From: Lunularia cruciata
Lineage: Eukaryota; Streptophyta; Marchantiopsida; Lunulariales; Lunulariaceae
Direction of reading: 5' to 3'
Assembly: GCA_948567375.1 (NCBI GenBank)
Contig: OX419762.1
Coordinates: 16,560,001-16,624,000, forward strand
Length of the DNA: 64,000 bases
Every line of letters begins with the position of its first letter. Positions within the stretch are counted from its first letter, which is position 1. Shown piece by piece: positions 37,634 through 49,110 of the stretch. Made by a program: the position numbers and the translations under genes. The notes under the pieces were generated by a model. The model saw only the letters and a list, made by a program, of their open reading frames with translations, searched no databases and was not told where the DNA came from.

Positions 37634-38131
37634 TGTAACAATATGGAGTTTACAGATGAGTTAGTCAAGACTAACAAAGTAGCAAATAGGCCAAATTAAC
37701 CAAGAGTTATAAGAATATTGTAGAAGCATCTAGGAAGCTACTTGGTACCTTCCAAGTATTGGATGCCATATGGTAACTTCTACGAGGAAGCTTTTGGAGA
37801 AGCTTCTTTGCTAGCTTAGCTTGCACGCCAAGTAGGTGGCATCTAGAAGGAAGCTTTTTGGGGAGTGTCCCAATTAAGTTAGCTTGCACGTCAAGTAGAT
37901 AGTTTCTAAAAGGAAACTTCTTGAGAAGCTTCCCAGTTAACTTGGCTTGTACTCTAAGAAGGTGACTTTTAGGAAGCTTCATGAGAGGCTTCTTAAGAGC
38001 CTTGTATATTCTCTATAAATATCAAAGCCCATGCTCATGCTAGATATTTGGAGTTTCCCTCATTCAAGAGGCCCAATATGATCTTTCACTCCAATCTTCT
38101 ATTCTCTTATTTCTCTTCTCGGTCTTTTACA
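37634..38131 (+). mobile_element. Chromovirus LTR module 2
   Basis: Starts TGTAACAATATGGAG and ends GGTCTTTTACA (498 bp), longer than its relatives because it has more copies of an inner unit with GGAAGCTTCTTGAGAAGCTT and TAGCTTGCAC. TATA box TCTATAAATATC. The primer site after it is decayed (TTAGTATTAGGGC). The following leader and first part of gag end at 38569, where LTR 3 starts. Confidence 0.8.
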
Positions 38132-38569
38132 TTAGTATTAGGGCAAGAATGAGATGGATGGAATTTATGGACCACCAAATCCATTTTTGCCAAACCATCG
38201 GGATTTTGATATCCATGTATAACCTAAGCATCATTTCATGCTTTAGGCAAATTTTTTTGAATGCGATCACCTTGTCCAATGAACCCTTGGTACTTCAGAT
38301 TGTAACTTATGGAAAGCGGTGGATGTGTTGCATCTATGTGTTAACTTAGATAAATTGATAGGTAGTTTGATAGAGTAGTACCATAGCGGCAATGCCCAAA
38401 GTTATCATTGCCATGTAGCAACAAATCAAGCACCTTATTTGATTGTTAAAAACCATCAACAATAAGAGCATGTAGAGAGAATACCATTTCAAAAAGAAGA
38501 ACAAGAAGAGAAAATTTGAGTTCTAAAACCCAAGGTATTTCAAGGCAAGAAACTCTTGGGCACCGTGGA

Positions 38570-38983
38570 TGTAACAATATGGAGTTTAACAACAAAGTTA
38601 ATAAGGCTAATGAAGTAGAGAATAAGTTAAATTAGCCCAAAATATTCTAGAAGCATCTAAGAAGCTTCTTGGGAAGCTTCCCAACTAGCTTAACTTGCAC
38701 CCCAACCAGGTAGCTTTTAGAAAGAAACTTTTAGAAGCTTCCAACTAGCTTAGCTTGCATGCCCAATAAGCGACTTCTAAAAGGAAGCTTCTTGGTTAAC
38801 TTGGCTTGCACTCTAAGAAAATGACTCAAGGAAACTTCTTGAGAAGCTTCTCAAGGGCCTTGTATGCTACCTATAAATACCAAAGCCAAAGTTCATGCTA
38901 GGCATTTGGAGTTTCCCCACATTCAAGTGTCCCAATGTGGGTTTCCATTCTCTTATTTCTCTCCTTGGGCTCGGTCTTTTACA
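38570..38983 (+). mobile_element. 5' LTR of chromovirus element A (LTR 3)
   Basis: 414 bp, TGTAACAATATGG to GGTCTTTTACA. CTATAAATACC is the TATA box, preceded by the 18-bp palindrome CTTGAGAAGCTTCTCAAG. The primer binding site for tRNA-iMet follows after one T (TGGTATCAGAGC, 38985-38996). Its partner 3' LTR is at 44504. Confidence 0.88.
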
Positions 38984-41900
38984 TTGGTATCAGAGCAAGA
39001 ATGGGATGGATGGAATTTATGGACCACCAAATCCACTGCCACCAAACCATTGGGATTTTTGTGTCCAAGTGCTACCCAAGCATTGCTTCACACAATTCAT
39101 CACCTCACACTTTGGACAAGACTTTTTGCATATGATTACCATATTTGAGGAACCCTTGGTGCTTCTGGTTATAAATTATAGAGAATGGTGGACGTACTAC
39201 TTTTATGTGTTAATAAATTAAATAGCTTAGGAGTGGCGTGATAAAGTAGCAACCATGGTAGCAATGCTCGATGCTATCCTTACTATACAGCAACAAATTG
39301 AGCACCTTACTTGATTGTTGGATGAACTAGATCTTTGACGATAAGAGCACATAGAGAGAGTACCAATTTGAGAAGGAGAAAATCAAATCCGATTCCCTAA
39401 ACCCAAGGTATTTGAAGGAAAGAATCTCAAGGATGCAGTGGAGAATTTGTGTTTGAGTGTGAATGTTATTTTGAAGCTACTAATCTGCAAGACAAGCAAA
39501 AATAGATTTGCTTGGCTTCTAGCCAATTGCATGGAGTAGCAAAGCTATGGTGGAGATTCCGAGTGGAGCGAGCTGAACAACAAATTTTTGCACTAATCTT
39601 GACATGGGCAGAATTCAAGAGTGCAATCATTAGCTTGTTCCAAGCTATAAATGCCACATGAGCTACACGGGATAGGTTGGCTTTGTAAGAAGTTACATCA
39701 TGCAATTTCAAAACACCATCATGCAAATTCCAAATATACTAGAAGGTGAAGCTCTGGATTGATTTGTGAGGGGCTTGAAGTCAAGAACCAGATTAGAGGT
39801 AACCATGCAAGAGCCACAACATTTGGAGGAAGCCATGCGGTTGGCCAAACATTTTGATTCCTTGGTTGCAACAACTTGGTCTTAACCTCAACCTCTACAA
39901 AACCTACCGATACACTACACACGGGTGGAGGAACCGGCACCAATGGAGATTGATGCCATTCAACGGAGACCACTTGGCACTATAGATAGAGAGAAACTAC
40001 GACAAAATAGTGTTTGTTTTTATTGTCACCAATTGGGACATCACATTGCTGAATGTCTACTCAACTATGGGCAACCTTGACAAGTTGCCTAGATGGAGTT
40101 TGTGGAGCGGAATGTTCAAGGAAACAAGGAATCCCAATAGGAGATTTTGAGCCGCCTATTGGGAGATTGTCAATTCTAATGGGATTGAAGGCTCGACCTA
40201 TGCAAGTTTGCTTCACTTGCAAGTACAATATCTAATTGGGGTTGTAGGATTTTGTTTGATTCTAGAAGTTCAAAGAATTACAGATTTATGCAAGTAGCAA
40301 AGGAATTGGGTATTCCTATCAAGCTAATAATTGGAAGTAGATTGATGATGGCAAATCATAGAAAGGGTTTAGCACTCCGTACCTCACATCTTATTACCTT
40401 CAAGATTGAGAAAGAGTATTTGGAGTGTATGAGGTTTGTAGTGACACCTCTACACTATGATGTCATTCTAGGACTACCTTGGCTTGAATGTCATAAGGTT
40501 CAATTTGGTTGGACCCGATGAAAAATTCAAGTACAACACCAAGGTAAGAATTTTTGATTAGGTTGGCTGGCACCTCTGAGTAAGACACCTAAAAATAGTC
40601 AATCCCAAGATAGGAATTTTGTCAAGAGAGTAGCCATAGACCAAGCCTTGAAGGGGATGAGTCCCAAGATGGGAAGTTTACCAAGAAAGCAGCCATGGAG
40701 CAAGCTTTGAAGAAAGATGAGTTTCTAAATGGGAAGTTTGTTAATGAAGCAGCCATAGAGCAAGCTTTGGAGGAAGATAAGTCTATTTTAGCGGTGTGGA
40801 TCAAGCCAATTGCACAAGGATAATCTGAGGAGGGCCAAGAGCCTCATCAAGCAATGGTTGATCAAATAGTCCAAGAGTTTGCAGATGTGTTTCCGGATGA
40901 TCTGCCAAAGGGATTACCCTCCAATCATGGTGTGCTCTTCAAGATTGAGTTATTGCTAGGGAGAACTCTAGTGAGTAGACCAATCTATTGGCTCTCACCA
41001 AAGGAGTTGGTGGAGTTACGAACAACACTTACAAAGTTGTTGGAGAAGGACTTCATATGACATAGTACCTCTCCTTGGGGAGCATTGATACTATTTGTTC
41101 CAAAGAAGGATGGAGGACTTTGTTTTTGTATTGATTACCGTGGGCTCAATAAGCAAATAGTGAAGAATGCATATCCCTTACCTCGGATTGATGACTTGCT
41201 TGATCAACTAAGTGGATCACAATAATTTTCCAAGTGGGATCTCCGTAGTGGCTATTGGCAAATCCACATTGATAGGGAGGATGTGCAAAAGATTGCCTTT
41301 CGCACAAGGTATGGGTATTTTGAGTGGAGAGTTCTACCTTTTGGGTTTACTAATGCCCCAATAGTCTTCATGGATTAGATGCATTGGGTGTAGGATTGTA
41401 ATACTCTGAGGACAAGAGAAGAGAGAAGACACAGATTGCACACTCAAACATCCGATGCCCCAAGGGAGCACCTTCTCTTTATTATATAGACAAAGAGGAT
41501 CTACTCCAAGGAATCTCCACCATAGGATTAGGGACATAGATAGGTGACATGTCAGCAAGCTCCACCCTTGGATTACTTACTTGGATGGGTGACCTGTCTG
41601 GTCTAGGTCCTATCTGGTTGGTCAAACAAGCTTTGACCAGAGGGAATCTTTTAGAGAATCTTCCTGTAGGAATCTCAGAATCATGTGAGTAAGGTACCAT
41701 TGGAAAGCTCTCGACGAGACAAAGCAGGAGGGAGGAAAGGCTAACCTTTTCCCAGGTGGGGGGGGGGGGAATCCGCACATTTTTGAGGCCTAATTCATCC
41801 GTTTAGGCCTCCGAAATTGCCTTCAAAGATTTCAGGCATATTTCGGTTCCTACTCTATTAGTAGAAGTCTCCTTTTGGTGATACCTCTTTCTGATCTGTT

Positions 41901-44503
41901 TAGTCCATCATGTGTAACATCCTTCCAGATGTTACCAAACCAATTCTCACCTTTAAATCATATGTCTAGCTATTGGTTCTAAGGTTCTCAAGTCTATTTC
42001 GATTTCTGCCCTATTAGTAGAAGTACTCTTTTGGTGATACTTCTATCTGATCTATTTTGACCATCATGTATAACATCATTCTAGATGTTACCAAACCAAA
42101 TTTCACATCTAGATCATATGGCTAACCCTTGGTATTACAAGGATGAACTATTGGATCGGTACATGGTAGTGTTCTTGGATGATGTCTTAATCTATAGCAA
42201 GATAGAGGCAAAACACGTGAATCATGCACAAGAAGTCCTAAGACGACTACAATAATGGAAATTTTACTGCAAGAAGTCAAAGTGTGCCTTTTGGCAAAAG
42301 GAAGTCACCTTCTTGGGTCACAAGATCTCATCAGAAGGGATCAAGATGGAAGAGGAGAAAATCAAGGCCATTATTGATTGGCCTACTCCAAAGGATGCTA
42401 CAAAAGTATGGGCATTTAATGGATTGGCCAATTTTTACCAACAATTCATCTATTATTATGCTCATGTGGCTGCACCATTGATTGACCTCTTGAGGAAGAA
42501 CTTGAGCTTCCAATGGACCACCAAGCATGAAGAAGCATTCCAAAAGTTGAAACATATGGTGTCTTCAAGACCCATCCTTCAACCATATGATCCTTAACTA
42601 CCTTGTGTGGTTGATTTTGATGCTTCTAACTTTGCAATTGGAGCAGTGTTGCAATAGGAATTCCTTGATGGACTACATCCATTGCCTTTGTGTCTCACCG
42701 ACTAAATACAGCTGAAATAAATTACTCTACTCAAGATCGGGAACAACTTGCAATGATATATGCCATCAAGGTATGGAGGCATTATCTTTTGGGGAAACAA
42801 GTGATCATGAGAACTGATCACAAACCATTGTTGTAGACCTTACACTTGGAACACATGAAGAGCCGACATCATCTATGGGAGGAGCAACTCCAATTTTTTG
42901 ACATCAAACTTGAGTACAAACCAGGTCAATTCCATTTTCATCCTTGATGCTCTATCACGATGACCTAATTTGAAGTCTCTTCCTCTCATCACGGCGGCAA
43001 TTACAATGGTAGCCATTGACTCCAAGGTCCAAAATGAGTTTTGGTCAACTCTACAACAAGATCCCTTCTTCCAAATGGTACATGGTTGTCTTACATCATG
43101 TGACAAGGAGTACAACACCTTCTCCTTCAAGGAAAGCCTTCTATTCCATGAGGACTGGATGTATGTTCCAGCCAAAGGTGATCTTCAACTTGTGCGTCTT
43201 CAAGAAGCCCATGATTTACCAATAGTTGGTCACATGGGTGTAGACAAGACCTTGAGTACGCTCCAATGCCAATGGTAGTGGACCAACATGACAAGAGATG
43301 TTTGAGAGTTTGTTGGATCATGTGAAAGCTACCAATGCAACAAGGCTAGCAACCAGAAGCCAAGTGGACTCCTTCAACCACTCTCCATTCCATCCACTCA
43401 ATGGGAACATGTGAGTTTGGATCTCATTACATCCTTGCTCAAGACAAAGCAAGGACACACAACAATCGTGGTGTTTGTGGATAAGCTTAGTAAGCAAATC
43501 CACTTAGTACCAACCTTTGATACCATGGATGCTCCAATCTCAACGCAAATCTACTTTGACAATGTCTTCAAGCATCATGGGATACCACGTGTAATCATCT
43601 CAAACCGTGATCCTTGATTCATTGAGAAGTTTTGACAAGCACTCTTCCAGATACTCGGCACCAAGCTTGCTTTGTCCATGGTCTATCATCCTCAAACTGA
43701 TTGACAAACTGAATGTGCAAATCATACCTTGGAAGATATGTTGCGTGCCTTCGTCAATGTCTACCATACCAATTGGGATGAATGTCTTGCAACAACAAAA
43801 TTTGCCTACAACAATTCCAAATAGGCAACCAACCGGATTTTCTCCTTTCTTTTTCAATTTTGGCCAAGATCCGCTTGTTCCAAATTCTCTTCTTGCTCCT
43901 CCCCCATCTCAGGTCCCTCATACTTCAACCTTCCTGACCACCATTTCCCAATCTCTCCAACAAGCCACATCTCACCTCCTTGTTGCCCAAAATCATCAAA
44001 AACAATATGTAGACCACCATTGTTGTGATCTTATCTTTGAAGTTGATGATAAAGTCATGCTATCCTGTAGTAGCCTACCCCTCCCACTTGATACCCAAGT
44101 TTGTAAACTTGCCCTTAATTGGATAGGACCCTTTGATGTCACCCAAATCATCTCTCTTGTTGCGTATCGACTTGCCTTACCTTGTCATATGTGCATCCAC
44201 CCTGTCTTTCATATTTCCAAGTTAAAACCCTTTGTTCCTCACCCATCTTCCTTTTCCTCTTGTGTCCAACCTCCTCCTCTTCCCATCCCTATCAATGATC
44301 ATGAGGAGTACAAAGTTGATCATATATTTGCACGGTGTCACATTCAACAAGGATGTTTACAACATACGGAGTACAAGGTCCTTTGGAAAGGGTATCCCCT
44401 TCATGATACCACATGGCAACCTCTTTCTCACCTCCAGACAACCATCTAAGAGTTTGAAGCTTCAATGGCAACGAGGATGTGACCAACTAGCTGTGGAGGA
44501 ATA
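38984..44503 (+). mobile_element. Element A: decayed Ty3/gypsy chromovirus internal region
   Basis: In order: PBS and leader; gag (about 39.25-40.06 kb) with a CX2CX4HX4C zinc knuckle at about 40.02 kb; aspartic protease (40252-40521), where the catalytic D-S-G reads D-S-R; reverse transcriptase (40854-41396, continued at 42140-42600) with [13 protein letters not shown] and FLDD as the catalytic box; RNase H (to about 42.96 kb); integrase with its zinc and core parts (43.0-43.9 kb) and GPF module; and a chromodomain at 44303-44449 (EYKVLWKGYP...TTWQP). The order PR-RT-RH-IN-chromodomain defines a chromovirus. Many stops and frameshifts and the inserted LTR at 41397 make it inactive. Confidence 0.92.
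41397..42139 (+). mobile_element. Solo LTR nested in element A reverse transcriptase
   Basis: 743 bp, starts TGTAATAC and ends GTATTACA, an 8-bp inverted terminal pair with TG...CA. It is flanked by a 5-bp duplication AGGAT (41392-41396 and 42140-42144). Element B has uninterrupted coding sequence at the same point (about 62.90 kb), proving insertion. Inside, a block of about 155 bp (from TATTAGTAGAAGT at about 41857 and about 42013) is tandemly repeated. ATTATATAGACAAAG may be the TATA region. A G run (41759-41769) lies in the middle. Same family as 21845-22420. Confidence 0.93.
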
Positions 44504-44912
44504 TGTAACAATATGGAGTTTAGCAACATAGTTAATAAGGCTAATGAAGTAGAAGATAAGCCAAATTAGCCCAAACTATTCCAAAAGCATCTAGGAAGCT
44601 TCTTGGGAAGCTTCATGACTAGCTTAACTTGCACTCCAAGCAAATAGCTTCTAGAAGCTTCCAACTAGCTTCACTTGCATGTCAAGTAGGCGGCTCCTAG
44701 AAGAAAGCTTCTTGAGAAGCTTCTTGGTTAACTTGGCTTGCACTCTAAGAAAGCGGCTCAAGGAAGCTTCTTGAGAAGCTTCTCAAATGCCTTGTATGCT
44801 ACTTATAAATACCAAAGCTGAAGCTCATGCTAGGCATTTGGAGTTTTCCCACATTCAAGTGTCCCAATGTGAGTTTCCATTCTACTATTTCTCTCCTTAG
44901 GCTTGGTCTTTA
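44504..44912 (+). mobile_element. 3' LTR of chromovirus element A
   Basis: Starts TGTAACAATATGGAG straight after the coding end and carries the same GAAGCTTC units, TTGAGAAGCTTCTCAA and CTTATAAATACC as the 5' LTR. The last bases of the LTR are missing: GGTCTTT is followed by AATAGCTGG and then copia-type sequence, so the end was altered by insertion or deletion. Confidence 0.85.
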
Positions 44913-45345
44913 ATAGCTGGTGTGAGCATGTTTCAGCCATTGAGGTATCTTTGGGACATGGAATGAACCACATTATTTTGTATTAGTCCTTTGATTTTTG
45001 TTTAATGTGATTTGTGAGGTGCTATTGTGAGAGGTCCTAGGGACTGTGTTTTTCTAACAATTGGTATCAGAGCTTAGTTGGTCCTAAAGAGGGACTTGAG
45101 ACCTGAGGATGCAGTGAAGAGGGTCAAGAAGCAAGTCCACAGCAAAGCAATGGCATGGGTGATATCCATATCAAATGCCAAATTTGTAGTGGAGAAGTTT
45201 GATGGGAAAAACAATTTTGGACTTTGGCAGCTGAAGATGAAGGACCTTCTTGTCCAATAAGGACTGCATAGAGCACTAAAGAAAAAACAAGAGGACAAAA
45301 GTAATGAGGATGAAGAAGATGAAGATGCAGATCTCAAAGCTATTA
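44913..45345 (+). mobile_element. Ty1/copia LTR end, PBS and gag start (fragment)
   Basis: A remnant LTR end (...TTTTTCTAACA) is followed by a tRNA-iMet primer site TGGTATCAGAGC at 45062-45073. Then comes a copia gag start with KFDGKNNFGLWQLKMKDLL (about 45178-45255), the conserved first gag motif (F-G-x-N-F-x-x-W). It breaks off at 45345, where a chromovirus LTR fragment begins. Confidence 0.8.
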
Positions 45346-45420
45346 TGTAACAATATGGAGTTTAGCGACGTAGTTAATAAGGCTAATGAAGTAGAGAATA
45401 AGCCAAATTAGCCTAGAATT
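45346..45420 (+). mobile_element. 75-bp chromovirus LTR left-end fragment
   Basis: TGTAACAATATGGAGTTTAG followed by GTTAATAAGGCTAATGAAGT, matching the first 75 bp of the 44504 and 38570 LTRs. It then switches abruptly to unrelated copia-type DNA. It is a chimeric joint inside the copia remnant. Confidence 0.8.
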
Positions 45421-48400
45421 TATGATATAGAAAACCACCATGTTAAAGGTCAAAGATATTCCTTAGTCCAATGGGACATATTATTTCATATGGAAACTAA
45501 AATGAGTTATTTCTTCAAGCAATAGGACCTATGGGGGTAGTCAATGGTACTCAACTCCAACAACATAGCTTGCATTAGCTATAGTTTCTACTACCGCATA
45601 TACATTTGCCCAAACACCAGTTTTTGCTCTTGCAACTACTACTTTACCATTAATAGGCCCATTCAACATTGCACATTGGGATATAAATAATGCGCATGTA
45701 TTACCTTTTATTATGAATTGACTTGATCATAGTCAAATTCATCATGTTAGTTTTGCACACTATGCCTCCAAGGCTTGGACCATTTTCAAACAATTATATG
45801 AAGCTCAAGATGCAGTTATCAAGAGTATTTCAAAGATAAGCTTCAAATGCTTAAAATAAAAGAAGGTGATAAACTCAATTCAAAACTTTAGTTGATCAAT
45901 TATCATCTAAGTGAGTTCAAACTTCTTACAAAAGTGAAATGTTTACTATGATATGAAACATGCCTAATAGTTTCCAAAATCTTATAACATCAATATAAGG
46001 ACAACAAAATTTAACCTTGTAGAAGCTTATAACATATCTCCTGCAAGAAGATAAAATGTTAAAAGACTCAGATGTTTGAGCACATATATGCTTTATATGG
46101 TTTTATGGAAAATCTCCCTATAATGGTAAATCTAATGCCGGTAGGATGGATTGAAGAATGGAAGAATTGGAATAAAATGAAAAATTAGATATTATGCTTT
46201 TGCTCCTTGATCTGGTTTCCAACAAGGTATTTCCTCTTCATCAAGACCTTTTATAGCATTCAAAGAACTCCAAATAAAAAGATGAAATGTTTCTATAGTC
46301 ATCATACTAAACACCATTTTAAGGACTAAAGGATGCAAATTGCAGATGAATCTCTAGCACATTTGAGTAGAAAATGAGCTCAAGAAAATTCAGCAATTTA
46401 TTATATATTGTAATTTCTTATATCATTAAAAAAATTCCAACCAAGATAATTCTTGGAAAATTGATTCTAGAGCTACACAAAACATGGCTCACTCAATTAA
46501 CATGTTTTCCTCTTATGAGTCTTATGTTAAAAAAAGTATATCTTGGTGATAATTCTACTTTGGAAAAGTGTCTGTTCAACTTCCTAAGGGTGATTTGATA
46601 ATTATCAAAAATGTCTTTTATATTCTTGGACTTAAGAGAAATCCTTTCTCTATAAAGCACTTGGACCTTATTGGTGGATCTACGTTCATGAGTAAAAGAC
46701 AATGTATTCTACATGCTCACAATGGTGATCTTATCAAAAAAATTCTCTTATATAGATTCAGATTTATGACACAAAAGATTGGGTCATATCAATGTTTCTT
46801 GTATTTATCAATTATGTTTTAATGATATGGCTCTAGGTATCAGAAGTTATATTCAAAGACCTAAAACTTCTCTATGCATTGTGGAAAGCAAATGAGATCA
46901 TCTTTTCTTACTTATGAATTACCAAATAAAGGAATTTCTTGGCCTTATTCACTATGGCATTTATGGTTTGATTCTACCTATTCAGGATATCACTATATTA
47001 TTGTCTTCATTGATGACTTTTCTTGATCTTCTTTTCCTTATTGTATGCAACACAAGTTCGGGGCGTTAACTCGTTTCACCCAATATTCTACCAAAGTTCA
47101 AATCCATCACTTTCTTGCCAAGATTAAATTGATATGTTATGATAATGCTAGAGAATATAAATCTATTATCTTCAGTGATGACTTTTGTTCCTCCAAAGGT
47201 ATTAAGCTATAGTTTTCAGTACCTTATACTCCTCGATAGAATGGAGTATCAAAGTGCAAGAACCACACATTGACCAATGTTGTTCTATATCTGCTTTATG
47301 AATCAAATCTTCCAATGACCTATTGGAGAGAAGTTGCAATCATTGCTAATTATTTACAACATTAGAGTACAAGTAAATCCTACCTTACAATCATACACCT
47401 TATGCATTTTAACCATAAGCCTAATTTAAAACACTTATGGATGTTTGGTAGCCTTGTGTTTACTCATATACTTGAGAATCTGCATTCTAAGCTTGACTTC
47501 TAAATAGCGTAATGTATTTTCTTAACCTATAATGAAGAGAACAAAGGATATATACTAGAGCACAAAAGTGATCAAAATATTATTATTTCCCAAGATGATG
47601 TTCTTCAAGATAGAATTTGTACTGATCATCTACAATCATCAATCATCTAATGATGAGGAAGATTTTTCTCTCCTGATCTGATCCCCAATTTCTTGAAGCG
47701 TCTCCAAGTCCTCTTGTTTATTTATACTCTCCTCCAAATTTATCCAATTGAGTAGGAGTTCCAACAAAGCTTCCCAATTTAATTTAGATAGAGTTTCTCC
47801 AAAAACATTTACTACTCCAATTGGTACTCTGATTTTTCCTACAATCTATACATCTATATCTACTCTTCTTATTTTCATGAACTTCTTCTTCTCCTATGAT
47901 TAGTCAGACTCCTCTTATTACCATAGATGTCCTGACCTCCCATCTCTTGATCCTCCTACTTCACCTCTTGCACTACAATGCAATCCTCATATTTCTAAAG
48001 CAATTGAAAAATAGACCAAGTGTTGGAGGTTCAAAAGAACAAAGATTAAAAAGATGGACTTTATCTCTACCTTTAATTCTTTTCAAGAGCCTTCAACTTA
48101 CAAAGAAGTAATATCAAACCATGCAAACCATTAGAAAACTTCCATTTTTGTTGAATCACAAAATATAGTAACAATGCATTCATGGACACTGGTATCATTA
48201 CTTGCTGATCGGACACTATTGGTTTTCATTGGGTGTTTAAAATAGAACCAACTTATGATGGTCATATTCATAAATATAAAGGTCATTTTTTGGCTAAGGA
48301 ATTTATGCAAATTCTTGGAGTTGATTACATTGAACTTTTCTCTTTGATAATTAAATTACAATTTATGCAGATCTTGTTTGCCTTGGAAGTACACTTTGAC

Positions 48401-49110
48401 TTGGAGTTACATCAACTTGACATTGTTTCTATTTTTCTTTATGGTACAAAAAAAATATCCATGGCTCTTCTTGAAGGTTTGGTGGTGTATGATCCTACTC
48501 TTTTCTACTTTCTTGATCACTCTATTTTTTGTTTGAAGCAATCAGCAAAAATGTCATAGATCAATCACCATCTACCCAAGCTGAAAGTAACTTATTAGAG
48601 TGTTTTTGGTAATTTAATGTGGACTATTCTCTATTCTAGACCTGATAGTGCTTATTCATTTAGTATTGTTGCTAATTCATGTCCAACTCTAGACCTACCC
48701 CATTGGATAGATGTTAAGCAAATATTGTTTGTTTGCAACTATTGTTTGCAAAAAAATATCCTTTTTTTGCAAGGTAATTTACATTTTTTCCTCAAGTATT
48801 ATTGCTTAGATTCACCATTACATCTACAAGGGTTTTTTGATTTAGCTTATGGTGATAATGTGGATTACCGCAAGTCTACTAGTGGACTTTGCTTCCTCCT
48901 TGCAAGAGGAGCCGTAAGTTGGGCAAGTAAGAAGAAAAATTCAGTTGCTTTATCCAATACTGAAGTTGAGTACATGGCTTTGACCAACACTCAAGGAATT
49001 TGGATAAGATGTCCATTTTCAAACATTGGTTACCTTTTGAAGAAACCATGGATCTTTTGTGAGAACAAGAGTGGTATTATTGTTGCTTCTATGAGCAAAG
49101 AATCTTGACA
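45421..49110 (+). mobile_element. Decayed Ty1/copia retrotransposon
   Basis: Order gag, integrase, reverse transcriptase, RNase H, as in copia. Gag traces at 45.7-46.1 kb (AHYASKAWTIFKQLYEAQ). Integrase core at 46.9-47.4 kb (YIIVFIDDFS and PYTPR-NGVSKCKNHTL). Reverse transcriptase traces at 48233-48559 (HKYKGHFLAKEF, LELHQLDIVSIFLYG). RNase H at 48617-49108 with YRKSTSGLCFLL, GAVSWASKK and LSNTEVEYMAL. All domains carry stops and frameshifts. No matching 3' LTR was found. Confidence 0.85.
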
